In this document: piece after piece, positions 9,867-19,351 of the stretch
How positions within the stretch are numbered: the first letter of the stretch is position 1
Layout of the letters: every line of letters starts with the position of its first letter
From: Candidatus Burkholderia humilis
GTDB taxonomy: Bacteria; Pseudomonadota; Gammaproteobacteria; Burkholderiales; Burkholderiaceae
DNA: 50,977 nucleotides
Assembly (NCBI GenBank): GCA_001184405.1
Contig: LFMX01000036.1
Location: forward strand, 1 to 50,977
Reading direction: 5' to 3'
Notes under the pieces: generated by a model
Seen by the model: only the letters and a program-made list of their open reading frames with translations
The model's database searches: none
What the model was told of the DNA's origin: nothing
Translations under genes and position numbers: made by a program

Positions 9867-10118
9867 ACCGATTGCAGCATCACGGCCAATTCGCTCGACT
9901 TCGGGACGACCGGCCTCATCACGTCCAATCTGGATCAAACGACCACGCTGAACGTGACCTGCAGCCAAGGCACCGCCTACAACGTCGGTCTCGATGGCGG
10001 TTCGGTCAGCGGTTCGAACGTGGCGACGCGCCTGCTGGGCGGCGCCGGTTCGCCGACGCAAACCGTGCCGATGGCCGGCGCCTACTCGTCGACCATCACC
10101 GCGACGGTCACGTTCTGA
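9867..10118 (+). pseudogene. Spore coat protein U (Csu-type pilin) fragment
   Basis: The plus strand reads CSITANSLDFGTTG, VTCSQGTAYNVGLDGG and ends AYSSTITATVTF, the hallmarks of the spore-coat-U domain found in Csu/archaic chaperone-usher pili subunits. There is no start or signal peptide: upstream of about 9867 the sequence is the reversed HAD gene. Between GGAGSP and TVPMAGAY about 45-50 residues usual in the domain are missing in frame. The fragment is therefore cut at the 5' end and internally deleted. It lies 10 bp before the chaperone gene, as in csu operons, so it was a pilus subunit of this cluster. Confidence 0.7.
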
Positions 10119-10128
10119 GGACGCGAAG

Positions 10129-10881
10129 ATGCCCACTCTCAAGCGCTTCGCCGCTCTTTTTCCGCTCGTCCTCGCGGCCCACGCATACGCCGGATCGCTT
10201 CAGGTTTCGCCGATCCGCGTCGATCTGTCCGCAGAACAGCCCGCTGCCGTGATGAAGCTGCACAACAGCGGCAGCGCGCCGATCACCGCGCAAGTGCGCG
10301 TGTTCGGCTGGTCGCAAACACTCGATGAAGATCATCTCGACGAGGCACAGCAAATCGTTGCAAGCCCGCCGATCATTTCGATTCCCGCAGGCGGCGATCA
10401 GACCGTACGTATTCTGCACACGAGCCGCGAAGCGCCGGCGGGCGAAGAAACGTATCGCCTGCTCGTCGATGAAATCCCGCAAGCCGAAACCGCGCGCACG
10501 TCCGGCGTGCGTATGCAGTTGCGCTATTCGGTGCCGGTTTTCGCGGGCGCACCGGCAAACGTTGTCATGCCGAAGGTGGACTTCGCACTCGAACACGTGC
10601 CAGTGGATGGCAAGACGTCCCGCCTTGTGCTGCGTGCATCGAATCGCGATGCGACGCATGCACAGTTGAGCCAGGTTCGCATCGAGTGGCAAAACGGACG
10701 CACGACCGAACTCGCGCCGGGCCTGCTCGGTTATGCGCTCGCGCATGCCGCGCGCCAGTGGCCGGTGACGGATGCGGCCGCGGGTGTATCAACGGCGACG
10801 GTTCATGCGATCGTCAACGGCAAGCCGGTCAGCGAACGCGTGACGCTCGACAGCAAGCTCGTGGTGTCGTCCGCGAAGTAA
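10129..10881 (+). CDS. Csu-type periplasmic pilus chaperone (intact)
   Basis: A 250-residue PapD-like chaperone of the archaic (Csu) type that would cap pilus subunits in the periplasm. A signal peptide covers about residues 1-22 (LVLAAHAYA|GS). The first Ig-like domain starts LQVSPIRVDLS and contains AGGDQTVRILH and the conserved YRLLVDEIP strand; the second domain ends with VSERVTLDSK. The start ATG 10129 follows a GAGGACGCGAAG stretch. It is intact although both neighbours, the subunit and the usher, are broken. A second, deleted paralogue lies at 22552-23077. Confidence 0.85.
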   Translation: MPTLKRFAALFPLVLAAHAYAGSLQVSPIRVDLSAEQPAAVMKLHNSGSAPITAQVRVFGWSQTLDEDHLDEAQQIVASPPIISIPAGGDQTVRILHTSREAPAGEETYRLLVDEIPQAETARTSGVRMQLRYSVPVFAGAPANVVMPKVDFALEHVPVDGKTSRLVLRASNRDATHAQLSQVRIEWQNGRTTELAPGLLGYALAHAARQWPVTDAAAGVSTATVHAIVNGKPVSERVTLDSKLVVSSAK

Positions 10882-10897
10882 AGCGAAGTCAAGCGAC

Positions 10898-13334
10898 GTG
10901 AAGCTCAGGGACGTTCCCGCGCGCGGGAGGAACACGCATGCGCGCTCGCGCAATCGTTGGCCGCTGGCACTCGTGGCCGACGTGTCCCTGAGCCTGTTCG
11001 TTTATGCCGCATGTGCTGCGCAAGCATCTGCTGCTCCCGCATCGAGCACAACGGCCGCCGTGCGTGACGGCATGCTCTATCTAGCAGTCATCATCAACGG
11101 GCAATCGACCGAACAGGTCGCGCAGTTCTATATGATCGGTGGCGCGTTCTATGCGCGTCCCGCCGAACTCGCCGAAGTCGGCATACTCGCGGGCCCTGCA
11201 CCCGTCGATGCCGAAGGCCGCGTCACGCTCGCGAGGATCTCCGAGCTCTCGTATGTGTATCGGCCGGAAGCGCAACGCATCGATATTCAAGTGGCCGATG
11301 CGCGCCGCGTGCCCAACGCGCTGGGCGAATTCATCGCGCGACGGCCGCTGACGATGACCGTAACCGGCGCGCTCATCAATTACGAATTTACGGCGCAGCC
11401 GCAGGATCAGTCGCGCTTTGCGCTCTTTAGCGAAGAACGTGTGTTCTATCCGGGCGGCACGTTCAGCAATACCGGCACGGCGTATCGATACGGCGAGTGC
11501 ACGGGTTACACGCGCCTCGACACATCATGGTGTAATTTGGATTCCAAAACAATGGTCACGACGCGCATCGGCGATACGATCAGTTCGTCGCTGTCATGGA
11601 CGCGTCCGGTGCGCATGGGCGGCGTGCAGATGTCGCGTGATTTCTCGCTGCGTTCCGATCTCGTGACGTATCCGGTGCCGTCGCTCAACGGCTCGGCCGC
11701 CGTGCCGACCGCCGTCGATCTGTACGTGAACAACGTGCGTCAGTACAGCGGCAATGCGCCTTCGGGTCCGTTCGTCATCAATGCGGTGCCGGCGGTGACA
11801 GGCGCGGGCGAAGCGACCATCGTCACGCGCGATGCGCTCAGCCGCAATGTGATGACCACCGTGCCGCTCTACATAGATGCGCGTCTGCTCGCGCCCGGCC
11901 TCACGGACTTCTCGATGGAAGCGGGCTTCGTGCGCCGCGCCTATGGTCAGGACTCGCTCAACTACGCGGGCGATCCGTCGCTGTCAGATTCGTTGCGACG
12001 CGGCATCGGCTCGATGTTCACCGTCGAATCGCATCTGGAAGCGACGCAGCATATCGTCAATGTCGGCGTCGGCAGTTTGATTCGTGCAGGCGCGATGGGC
12101 ATGATCAACGTGTCGGCGGCGGCGAGCGCGGGCAAGGCGAACATTGCGACGGGCGAGTATGTCGGCGGCGTGCCGATGATCGCGACGACCACCGTCGCGG
12201 GCGCAGGCACGCAGCTCAACGTGGGCTAGCAGTATCGTGCGCCGATGATGTCGGCGGATATTCAGGTGCAACGCGCAACGTCGCGCTATGGCGATCTCGC
12301 ATCGACGCAAGGCACGCCGGTGCCGCTGCGCGTGGTCGACGTGCCGGGTTCCATCAACGCGACCTATGTCGGCGTGAACGACGGCTATTCGGGGCAATCG
12401 CGCATCAGCTCGCTTGCGTATTCATCGACGATCGCGGGGCGTCTCGCGTTCACGACGAGCGTCTATCACGACTTCGGTTCGACGAAGAACACGGGGCTTT
12501 TCGTGGCGTTGAGCATGCCGATCGGCGGCAACATGAACGCGAGCATGTCGGGCGGTTTCGATCAACATTCGCCGATGCTCAACGCATCGCTTTCGCGCAC
12601 GCCCGAATACGACGGTGGCTTCGGCTGGCAAGTGCAAGGCGGCCGACAGAACGGCAACACGGTGGGACTCGGGCAGGCGACGTATCGCGGGCGTTATGGC
12701 GATCTGATCGGCTCGGTGTATCAGAACCGCGGCGGCACATCGGCCGAGCTCGACGGTTCCGGCTCCGTCGTGTTCATGGCGGGCGATGTGCTCGCGGGAC
12801 GCCGTATCGACGAGTCCTTTGCGGTTGTCGATACGAACGGCGTCGCGAACGTGCCGGTGCTGCACAAGAATCGCGTGATCGGCAAGACCAATGGTTCGGG
12901 GCATTTGCTCGTGCCCAATCTGCTTCCGTACGATTCGAACCATCTCGCCATCGATCCGCTCAGCCTGCCCGCGACGACCCCCATCAGCTCGACGAACTTG
13001 AACGTATCGCCGCAAGCGCGCGCGGGCGTGCTGGCGCGGTTCTTTATCGAGAGCTTCAGCGGCGCGCAACTGAAACTCGTCGATGAACGCGGCCAGCCTT
13101 TGCAGCCCGGCGCGCAGGCGACGCTTGACGCTTTCCGAGTCCGGAAAGCACTATGTGGTGGGCTATGACGGCCTGACTTTCATCGACGATCTCAAGCCGC
13201 AGAATCACCTGCTCGCGCAGTGGAACGGCGCGGACGGCGCAGGCGCATGCGAACTGGATGTGCCGTTCAAGCCGTCGGCGGCCAATGCGCTCGACACGCT
13301 CGGGCCTTTCGTGTGCAGGATGGTAAAACGCTGA
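10898..13334 (+). pseudogene. Outer-membrane fimbrial usher (Csu type), nonsense and frameshift
   Basis: An outer-membrane usher that would secrete and assemble pilus subunits delivered by the adjacent chaperone. From ATG 10898 a long N-terminus with a signal-like segment is followed by the usher N-domain (LYLAVIINGQ), beta-barrel strands, a plug region (VPSLNGSAAVPTAVDLYVNNV) and a C-terminal domain (DERGQPLQPGA). An in-frame TAG at 12227-12229 replaces a residue in VGxQYRAPM, most simply Tyr. An exact 7-bp tandem duplication at 13120-13133 shifts the frame; without it the protein continues TLSESGKHYVVGYDG to 13334. Apart from these two lesions the ~810-codon gene is complete, so it was lost recently. 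Confidence 0.9.
13120..13133. repeat. 7-bp tandem duplication causing a frameshift
   Basis: GACGCTT is repeated exactly twice. Removing one copy restores the usher C-terminus (ATLSESGKHYVVGYDG). It is the third 7-bp tandem duplication in the window that breaks a gene. Confidence 0.9.
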
Positions 13335-13375
13335 AATTGGCTATGATGCGTATTCATCTTGAATTGCACGATGCC

Positions 13376-13876
13376 ATGTCCGACTTTCTATTACGCCACC
13401 TCACCGGCGATGATGCCGAGGCTTTCCGTGAATTCCGCTTCGAAGGATTAAAGCTTTACCCGACTGCATTTGGTTCGGACTACCAATATGAATCGATACA
13501 GTCTTTAGCGTTCTTTCGTACGCGAATCGAAAATAACGCGACGTTCGGCGCCTTTCTGAGCGATGGCGCGCTCGTCAACGTGGCGGGTCTGATTGTTCAA
13601 TCCGGCGCAAAGGTGAAACACAAGGGCCTATTGGTCGGTACGTATGCGCAACCGCGCGTGCGTGGAACGGGGCTTGCCAAAGCGCTGCTCGATCACGTGC
13701 TCGCTTACGCGCGCACGGTGGTCGAAGAGGTCACGCTCAAGGTTGCTTGCGACAATCCATCGGCGATTCGGCTATATCAGCAAGCGGGATTTCAGGTGTA
13801 TGGGCGCGAGCCGCGAGAGCTGAAAATCGACGGCGTCTATCATGATTCGCTTTGCATGCGCTTGTGTTTTGCTTAG
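13376..13876 (+). CDS. GNAT-family N-acetyltransferase (intact)
   Basis: A 166-residue GNAT acyltransferase. The acetyl-CoA-binding loop reads QPRVRGTGLAKALLDHVLAYA (motif A, R/Q-x-x-G-x-G/A), followed by TLKVACDNPSAIRLYQQAGFQVYG, the typical motif B with Asn and Tyr. ATG 13376 is chosen because family members begin near FLLRHLTGDDAEAF; an upstream in-frame ATG at 13343 would add 11 residues. Neither has a strong ribosome site. The start lies 41 bp after the broken usher. The substrate is unknown. No lesion is seen. Confidence 0.8.
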   Translation: MSDFLLRHLTGDDAEAFREFRFEGLKLYPTAFGSDYQYESIQSLAFFRTRIENNATFGAFLSDGALVNVAGLIVQSGAKVKHKGLLVGTYAQPRVRGTGLAKALLDHVLAYARTVVEEVTLKVACDNPSAIRLYQQAGFQVYGREPRELKIDGVYHDSLCMRLCFA

Positions 13877-13935
13877 TCGATGACATTACCCGCTTGCCGA
13901 TGAACGATACCGTCACATCGCAGATAACGCTCGTG

Positions 13936-14211
13936 TCAGACGCTGGATAGAATCACGGGCCTTGCGGCATCGCGCGCGCCGTGTGCGACGACCGCCGTTG
14001 CAATTCGCTGACGATTCGATTGAAACGCAAGACGAAGCTGCGAAGCCGAAAAGTCTTTAGCGCCGAGACGCTGCACCGCTACGCCTGCCGGCAACACGTA
14101 TGAACAAAAGCCCCAGCCCGGACGAAATGCCGAGAATTGAATGTCGCCGTCGGCCACGATGGGTTGCGACAGCATGAGTTCTGCATCGGTTTCTGCTGAT
14201 GGATGAATCAT
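13936..14211 (-). CDS. Small DUF1488-like protein
   Basis: A 91-residue protein beginning MIHPSAETDAELM. The start ATG 14211 is supported by GAGGAG eight bases upstream; a longer reading from 14241 has no such site. The middle reads IQFSAFRPGWGFCSYVLPAGVA and the end has LRLAFQSNRQRIATAVVAH. The F-x-x-N-R-x-R-I pattern near the C-terminus is what I associate with DUF1488 proteins, which are small and of unknown function. That assignment is tentative. No signal peptide or membrane segment is seen. It is convergent with the GNAT gene and intact. Confidence 0.55.
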   Translation of the reverse strand: MIHPSAETDAELMLSQPIVADGDIQFSAFRPGWGFCSYVLPAGVAVQRLGAKDFSASQLRLAFQSNRQRIATAVVAHGARDAARPVILSSV

Positions 14212-14675
14212 CGACCGCTCCTCGTTGTTCTTTGGAAGCATCGAATTACTTCAGCTAAAGCAAGGCAGCGCAGCCGTCCTGGTGTACCGTTACGTTCGAA
14301 TGCGCACAAAGCCGAAATAAAAGCGGCAAGGCTTACGCTCACTCGGCTGATTAAGACTTTTTTGTGACATCGCGAACGCTAAGGCGAAGGCTAAAGCGTT
14401 TAAGGCTTGGACTAAAGGGATTTCGTCCGCTTGTTCGAACGATTGCTTTAAAGAGGCGAGCGCTACACTGCTTTCCGTGATGCAGATAAACGCATCAGCA
14501 GCGAACCGATACAGACTGAGCATCCCGGCTCACCCAACCTCTTAACCGGAAAGCAGAACGTATCGCGCTAGTTTCATCGACAAATGAATAAAGGCAACGT
14601 GCCTAAGCAGCAGAAGTGTTCAGCCCCGGCGTGTTCGTTCAGCCGGGGCTTTATTTTTACGCGGCAACGCGCGAT
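14212..14675. other. Intergenic region with possible small RNA
   Basis: No gene with convincing codon use lies here. A minus-strand frame of 77 codons at 14290-14523 exists, but its third positions are only about half GC, unlike its neighbours, so I leave it out. The plus strand ends in a strong terminator at 14622-14658 although no plus-strand gene precedes it within 700 bp, which leaves room for an unannotated transcript. Confidence 0.4.
14622..14658 (+). terminator. Strong Rho-independent terminator
   Basis: AGCCCCGGC (14622-14630) pairs perfectly with GCCGGGGCT (14642-14650) across an 11-nt loop and is followed by TTATTTTT. The T-tract makes it directional for the plus strand. The closest downstream feature is the 3' end of the minus-strand dehydrogenase. 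Confidence 0.8.
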
Positions 14676-15716
14676 TCACTCCTCCAGAACGATCTGCACC
14701 TTCACATCAGTCGGCACGCCGCTCGCCGCTTCCTCGAAAGCCTTGATGCCTTCGGCAAACGTAAACGTGCATGAAATAAACGGCTTCACATCCAGCTTGC
14801 CCGATGCAATCAGTTGAATCGCACGCGGAAAAATATTGGCGTAACGGAACACGGACTCGAGCCGCGCTTCCTTGATCTGCACCGCGACCACATCGAGTGC
14901 AATGGCGCGCTGCGGCATGCCCACGAGCACGATGCAACCGCCCGGACACAGCAAATCCACGATGCCTTCGAACGCCTTCTCATTGCCGCTCGCCTCGATC
15001 ACGATGTCCGCGCCCCAACCGTCCGTCAGTTCCATGACGGCTTCCTTGGCGCTTTTATCGCGGATATTCACAGCGGTCACGCCCTGCACGCTCGCGATCA
15101 GATCGAGCTTCTCCTGCACTAGATCGCACACGATCGCGCGGCTACAGCCGCCCGCGAGCGCAGCCAGCGCACACATCATGCCGATGGTGCCCGCGCCCAA
15201 AACCACGGCCACATCGCCGGGTTTGATCGCGGCTTTCTTGGCAGCCTGCAAACCAATGGATAACGGTTCGACGATCGCCCCTTCCGCAAAACTCACGTTG
15301 TCGGGCAGCTTGTAAGTGAACGCCGCCGGATGCACGACGAACGGCGCAAGACAACCATGCACGGGCGGCGTCGCCCAGAAGCGCACTTTGGGATCGAGGT
15401 TATACATGCCTTGGCGCGATGCCCGCGATTCCATGTCCGGCACGCCCGGCTCCATGCACACACGATCTCCCGTCTTCAGATGCTTCACCTCCTCGCCCAC
15501 TTCCACTACCATGCCCGATGCTTAATGGCCGAGCATCATCGGCTCGTTCACGACGAACGGACCGATCCGCCCATGCTGATAGTAATGAATGTCGCTGCCG
15601 CAAATGCCAACGGTATGAATGCGGATGCGGACGTCGCGCGGACCCACAACCTGCGGCAAGCTGAACGGACGCAGGCTGATGCGCTTTGCTTCTTCGAGAA
15701 CCAGTGCTTCCATCAC
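14676..15716 (-). pseudogene. Zinc-dependent polyol/alcohol dehydrogenase, nonsense
   Basis: A medium-chain NAD(P)-dependent dehydrogenase of the sorbitol/xylitol dehydrogenase type, cytoplasmic, oxidising a polyol to a ketose. It opens [15 protein letters not shown]; the catalytic zinc Cys is in [10 protein letters not shown] and the NAD fold is [14 protein letters not shown]. An in-frame TAA at 15522-15524 falls exactly at the Glu of the conserved GHEASG motif (zinc-site His-Glu), after which the frame continues unbroken to 14676. One G-to-T change would explain it. ATG 15716 has AAGGAA upstream. It lies last in the locus with a short-chain dehydrogenase, a SorC-type regulator and a sugar ABC transporter, so polyol oxidation is the likely role. 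Confidence 0.88.
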
Positions 15717-15749
15717 CGTTCCTTCGTGAGAGAGATCGAATTTGAACCG

Positions 15750-16496
15750 TCAGTTAGCCTGAAACCTGCCATCGATCAAGAGACTGACACCGTTGACCAT
15801 GCTCGAATCGTCGCTCAGCAAGTAAGCGATCGTGCGCGCGACTTCCTCCGGTTGCACGAAGCGGTTCATCGGAATACGCGCGAGCATGGGCGCGGATTTC
15901 GCGGGATCGCTCCATGCGCGCTCGCCCATCGGCGTCATCGTGACGACCGGATTGATGGCGTTCACGCGGATCCCGTGCGCGCCGAGTTAGTTGGCCATCA
16001 CGCGCGTCATCGCATCGAGTCCGCCTTTGGAGGCGCAATACGCCGCGTGCAATGCAAAGCCCACATTCACCGACAAGCTCGACACATTCACGATCGATCC
16101 GCCCGCGCCGCGCTCGATCATGCTGCGCGCACATTCCTGCGCGACGATCATCGCTGCGCGCAAGTTCACGTTGATGGTCTGATCGAAGGCTTCGACGGTC
16201 GTGTCGAGAAACGATTGCAGGATGGCCAGGCCCGCGTTGTTCACCAGCAGATCGACGGGTTGCGCAGCGCGCACGGCATCGCGCGTGACTTGCGCATTCG
16301 CGAGATCGACAGCGATAGTCTCACAGCCTGTTTCATCGCTGAGCTTAGCAAGGTCTTCCGCGCTGCGGCTCAACGCAATCACACGCGCGCCGCGCTCAAT
16401 AAGCAGATGCACCATCGCATAGCCGATGCCCTTGCCCGCGCCCGTCACGAGCACGGTCTTGCCCGCGAATTCGCGGTTCCTGTCGATGGTCGTCAT
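15750..16496 (-). pseudogene. Short-chain dehydrogenase/reductase, nonsense
   Basis: A classical SDR of 248 residues: the cofactor motif TGAGKGIG near residue 18, NNAG, the catalytic Ser in NVSSLS and the Tyr-Lys pair in YCASK. It would oxidise a sugar alcohol or a related carbonyl with NAD(P). A TAA at 15987-15989 interrupts the frame after MAN, where the family has MANELG; the reading continues in the same frame to 15750 (GIRVNAINPV, DGRFQAN). One G-to-T change of a Glu codon would explain the stop. ATG 16496 has GAGAAG upstream. It lies between the regulator and the second dehydrogenase of the polyol locus. Confidence 0.88.
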
Positions 16497-16506
16497 GGCT
16501 TCTCTG

Positions 16507-17485
16507 TCAAGGTTCGTCGCATAGACGGCGCGCCGTGTCTTCGTCGGTGACGAGCACGGACGGATAGCGTCCGCGCAATGCCGCGCGCGTCACATGAAAC
16601 TTCTTCGTGCCGCCGCTCACCAGCACGACGCGCCTGATCTTGCGCAAGTCTTCGAACGTGATCGCCACCGTGCGGCGATTCAACGGATGATCGATCAGCT
16701 CACCGTCTTCATCCATGAAATGCCCGAGCATGTCGCCGACCGCGCCCGCCTTTTACAGCGTGCGCAACTGCTCGGGATTGTCGATGCCGTACGTCACCAC
16801 GAGTGACTCCGTCAGATCGCCCGCCGTCATTAACGCGAGATCCGCGTGACGTGCGAGTTCATAGATCTCGCGCACGGTCTCTTCCTGAAGGATCACATCG
16901 CGCGCTTTCTGACTGCTCACATAAATCGGTGCGGCAAAAAGATAGCCATCCGCGCGGCAAATAGTCGCGAAGTCCGACACGATATCGAACGTGTTGATGC
17001 TCGTGCAATGCGACAAGCCGCCCTGCCGATACCGCCGACACCGGTCCATGCATGCGCCGCGGCATCGCGCACAAGACCGCGCGGATCGTGCGTCCCCAGC
17101 CGAGACCGATGGTCTGTCCCGCGACGATCTGCTTCGAAAAATACGTGGCCGCGCCGATGCCGAGCGCGGCGTAAGTCGCTTCGTTATTCGCGCCCGTGGG
17201 CACGACGATCGCGCATTCGAGCCCGAAGCGTTTCGCCAGCGCTTCCTCGAGCGCGACGCACGGCGCGATCTTGCTGTTGATCATGATCTGCACGAGTCCC
17301 GATTCGCGGCTCACCGCCAGCAACCGATTCACTCGCACACGATTACTGCCAATGCGATGCACGATCTCCTGCTGCGTCAGATTGCCGACGTAGTAATGCC
17401 ATGCGACGCGCGCCTGCAGTTCCTCTTCCGAATCGATCGATTCGTCCGCTTCCGCGACCGTGATAGGCGTTGCGCTCTTGCTCAT
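16507..17485 (-). pseudogene. SorC-type sugar-binding transcriptional regulator, broken
   Basis: A regulator of the SorC/DeoR-like sugar-binding class, which represses or activates a linked sugar operon and responds to a phosphorylated sugar. An N-terminal helix-turn-helix reads ARVAWHYYVGNLTQQEIVHRIG with SNRVRVNRLL as recognition region; the effector domain contains GLGWGRTIRAV and later VVLVSGGTKKFHVTRAALRGRYPSVLVTDEDTA. A one-base loss near 17020 (GPVSAVSA/GGLSHCTSINTFD) and an in-frame TAA at 16753-16755 break it. The position inside the polyol locus and the TTGTAA half-sites at 20828-20854 in the divergent promoter suggest it controlled the transporter. Confidence 0.85.
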
Positions 17486-17521
17486 GTTCTCTGGTGGTTC
17501 CGATGAAAGGTGCGCGCGATT

Positions 17522-18392
17522 TTATTTCACCGCGCCCATCGTCAGACCTTGCACGAGCCTTCCGGACACGGCCAGCGCAAACACCACCATCGGCAGAACG
17601 ATCAGCGTGCCAGTCGCCATGATCTCGCCCCACGGCAACTCATAGCCGCTCATGTAGCTCGTGGCCGCAACGGGCGACGTCATCGCGTCGGTGCGCGTTG
17701 AGCACGAGCGCATAGAGCAAATCGTTCCACGAGAAGATGAACGCAAAGATCGCCGATACGACGATGCCCGGCATCGCAAGCGGCAAATTGATGCGCCAGA
17801 ACACGCGCCACGGCGATGCGCCGTCGAGCCGCGCGGCTTCATCGAGTTCGACGGGAATATTGCGGAACTGATCCGTGCAGATCCACACGACGCTCGGCAG
17901 CGAGAACGTCAGATAAAGCAGAATGAGCACGATATGCGTATCGACGATATCGAGCTTGGTCGCGATCAAGAAGAACGGCACTGCGAGCACGACGGGACTG
18001 ACCATGCGGTTCGAGATGAACCAGAACCACAAGTCTTCCTTGCCGCGAAACTCATAGCGCGCGAGCGCATACGCGGCGGGCGTGCCGAGCAAAATGGCGA
18101 GCACCGTCGTGCTGCTTGCGACGATCAGCGAATTGAGCAGACTGCCCGCGACATCGTGTTTGAAAAGCGCCGCCGAGTAATGATGAAAGGTCGGACTGAA
18201 AATCCATTTGGGCGGATACGCGAGTGCATCGGCCTGACTCTTGAGACTCGTCGTGACCATCCAGTAGGACGGAAACACGGACGACAAGAACACGACCAGC
18301 AAACCCACGAAGTGCCACCCTGTCGCGCGTTTTCTTGCGGCGCGCGCACGCTTCGCGCGTTGCGTGATCTGAACGTTCGATATTGAACTCAC
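17522..18392 (-). pseudogene. Carbohydrate ABC permease, MalG type, frameshift
   Basis: Inner-membrane subunit of a sugar-alcohol importer (MalG/SmoG-like). GTG 18392 overlaps the stop of the upstream permease (GTGA), the usual coupling. It has six hydrophobic segments, beginning [22 protein letters not shown], and a good EAA loop, [25 protein letters not shown], which contacts the ATPase. One base is lost near 17697; the other frame then continues [27 protein letters not shown] to [10 protein letters not shown] at 17522. Only the last helix region is affected. Confidence 0.88.
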
Positions 18393-19318
18393 GCGGCCTC
18401 ACGATACACGAAGCGGATATAAAGACGCGACAGCACGATCGTCAATATCAGCAGAATGATGGCTTGCGCCGACACCATGCCCTGATCGAAGAGACGAAAG
18501 CCGATGCGCTGGATATAGATGCTGATGAACTCGGTCGCCGCGCCCGGTCCGCCACGCGTTATCGTGAAGACGGCGTCGAACATCTTGAGCATATCGGCGG
18601 AACGGAGAATGAGAATGGCGGTTAAACCGGGCAGCAGATATGGCCGCTGTAAATGCCACAGAATCATGCTCCATTTAGGCGTTTCGAGGCGCGCGGCTTC
18701 TTCCGCTTCTTTGGGCACCATCGACAAACCGGCGAGCAGAATGAGCGCGCAAAAAGGCATCCATTGCCAGATATCCATGATCATCACGGAGACGAATGCA
18801 AGCGTCGGATCGGCAAGCCAGTCTTGCGGCGGAATGCCGATCAAGCCGATCAAGTAGTTCGCCACACCGAACTGCCGGTTGAAGATCAATCGACCGATCA
18901 GCCCGACGACCGCATACGTGGTCGCCATCGGAATGACGAGGCTCACGCGCGCCGCCGCGCACATCCACGGCAACGCGGTGCGATGAAGCATCAACGCGGC
19001 AAAGAGCCCGAGCGCGACTTCGATCGGCAACGCTAGGCACAGAAACAGCGCGGTGCGTCCGAGCGCTTCCCAGAAGGAGGGATCGCTCAACGTCGCCACA
19101 TAATTGTCGATGCCGATAAACGGCGTGCCCGAACCGAGGTCCGCCAGCTTGTACTGATGAAACGAGTTATAGAGCGCCAGCAGCAACGGATAAATACCGA
19201 TGATCGCCAGCGCTGCGATAGCGGGAATCAGGAACCAGAAGGCGGGCAAACGCGGCAAGATGCCAAAGTAACGCGCGGGCTTGCGTGGCCTTCCTGCGTG
19301 CATTACGGGTGATGCCAT
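18389..19318 (-). CDS. Sugar ABC permease, MalF type (intact)
   Basis: A 309-residue inner-membrane permease that would pair with the MalG-type subunit. Six hydrophobic segments are visible ([27 protein letters not shown] first). The EAA loop reads [26 protein letters not shown]; the usual Gly after EAAxL is replaced, which I believe is common in polyol transporters but cannot check. It is the only undamaged gene in this transport and catabolism locus; its partner permease, binding protein and ATPase all carry lesions, so it is probably not functional in the cell. It starts 34 bp after the binding-protein gene and overlaps the next permease by 4 bp. Confidence 0.88.
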   Translation of the reverse strand: MASPVMHAGRPRKPARYFGILPRLPAFWFLIPAIAALAIIGIYPLLLALYNSFHQYKLADLGSGTPFIGIDNYVATLSDPSFWEALGRTALFLCLALPIEVALGLFAALMLHRTALPWMCAAARVSLVIPMATTYAVVGLIGRLIFNRQFGVANYLIGLIGIPPQDWLADPTLAFVSVMIMDIWQWMPFCALILLAGLSMVPKEAEEAARLETPKWSMILWHLQRPYLLPGLTAILILRSADMLKMFDAVFTITRGGPGAATEFISIYIQRIGFRLFDQGMVSAQAIILLILTIVLSRLYIRFVYREAA

Positions 19319-19351
19319 TCGATCGTCTCCGGTTCCTTGAACACGCCTGCG

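Noticed and set aside
14290..14523. A 77-codon minus-strand ORF in the gap before the DUF1488-like gene
   Set aside because: Third codon positions are only about half GC and no ribosome site is convincing, unlike true genes around it.
15330..16550. A 406-codon plus-strand frame
   Set aside because: It lies antisense to the two dehydrogenases and has shadow-like His/Arg-rich composition.
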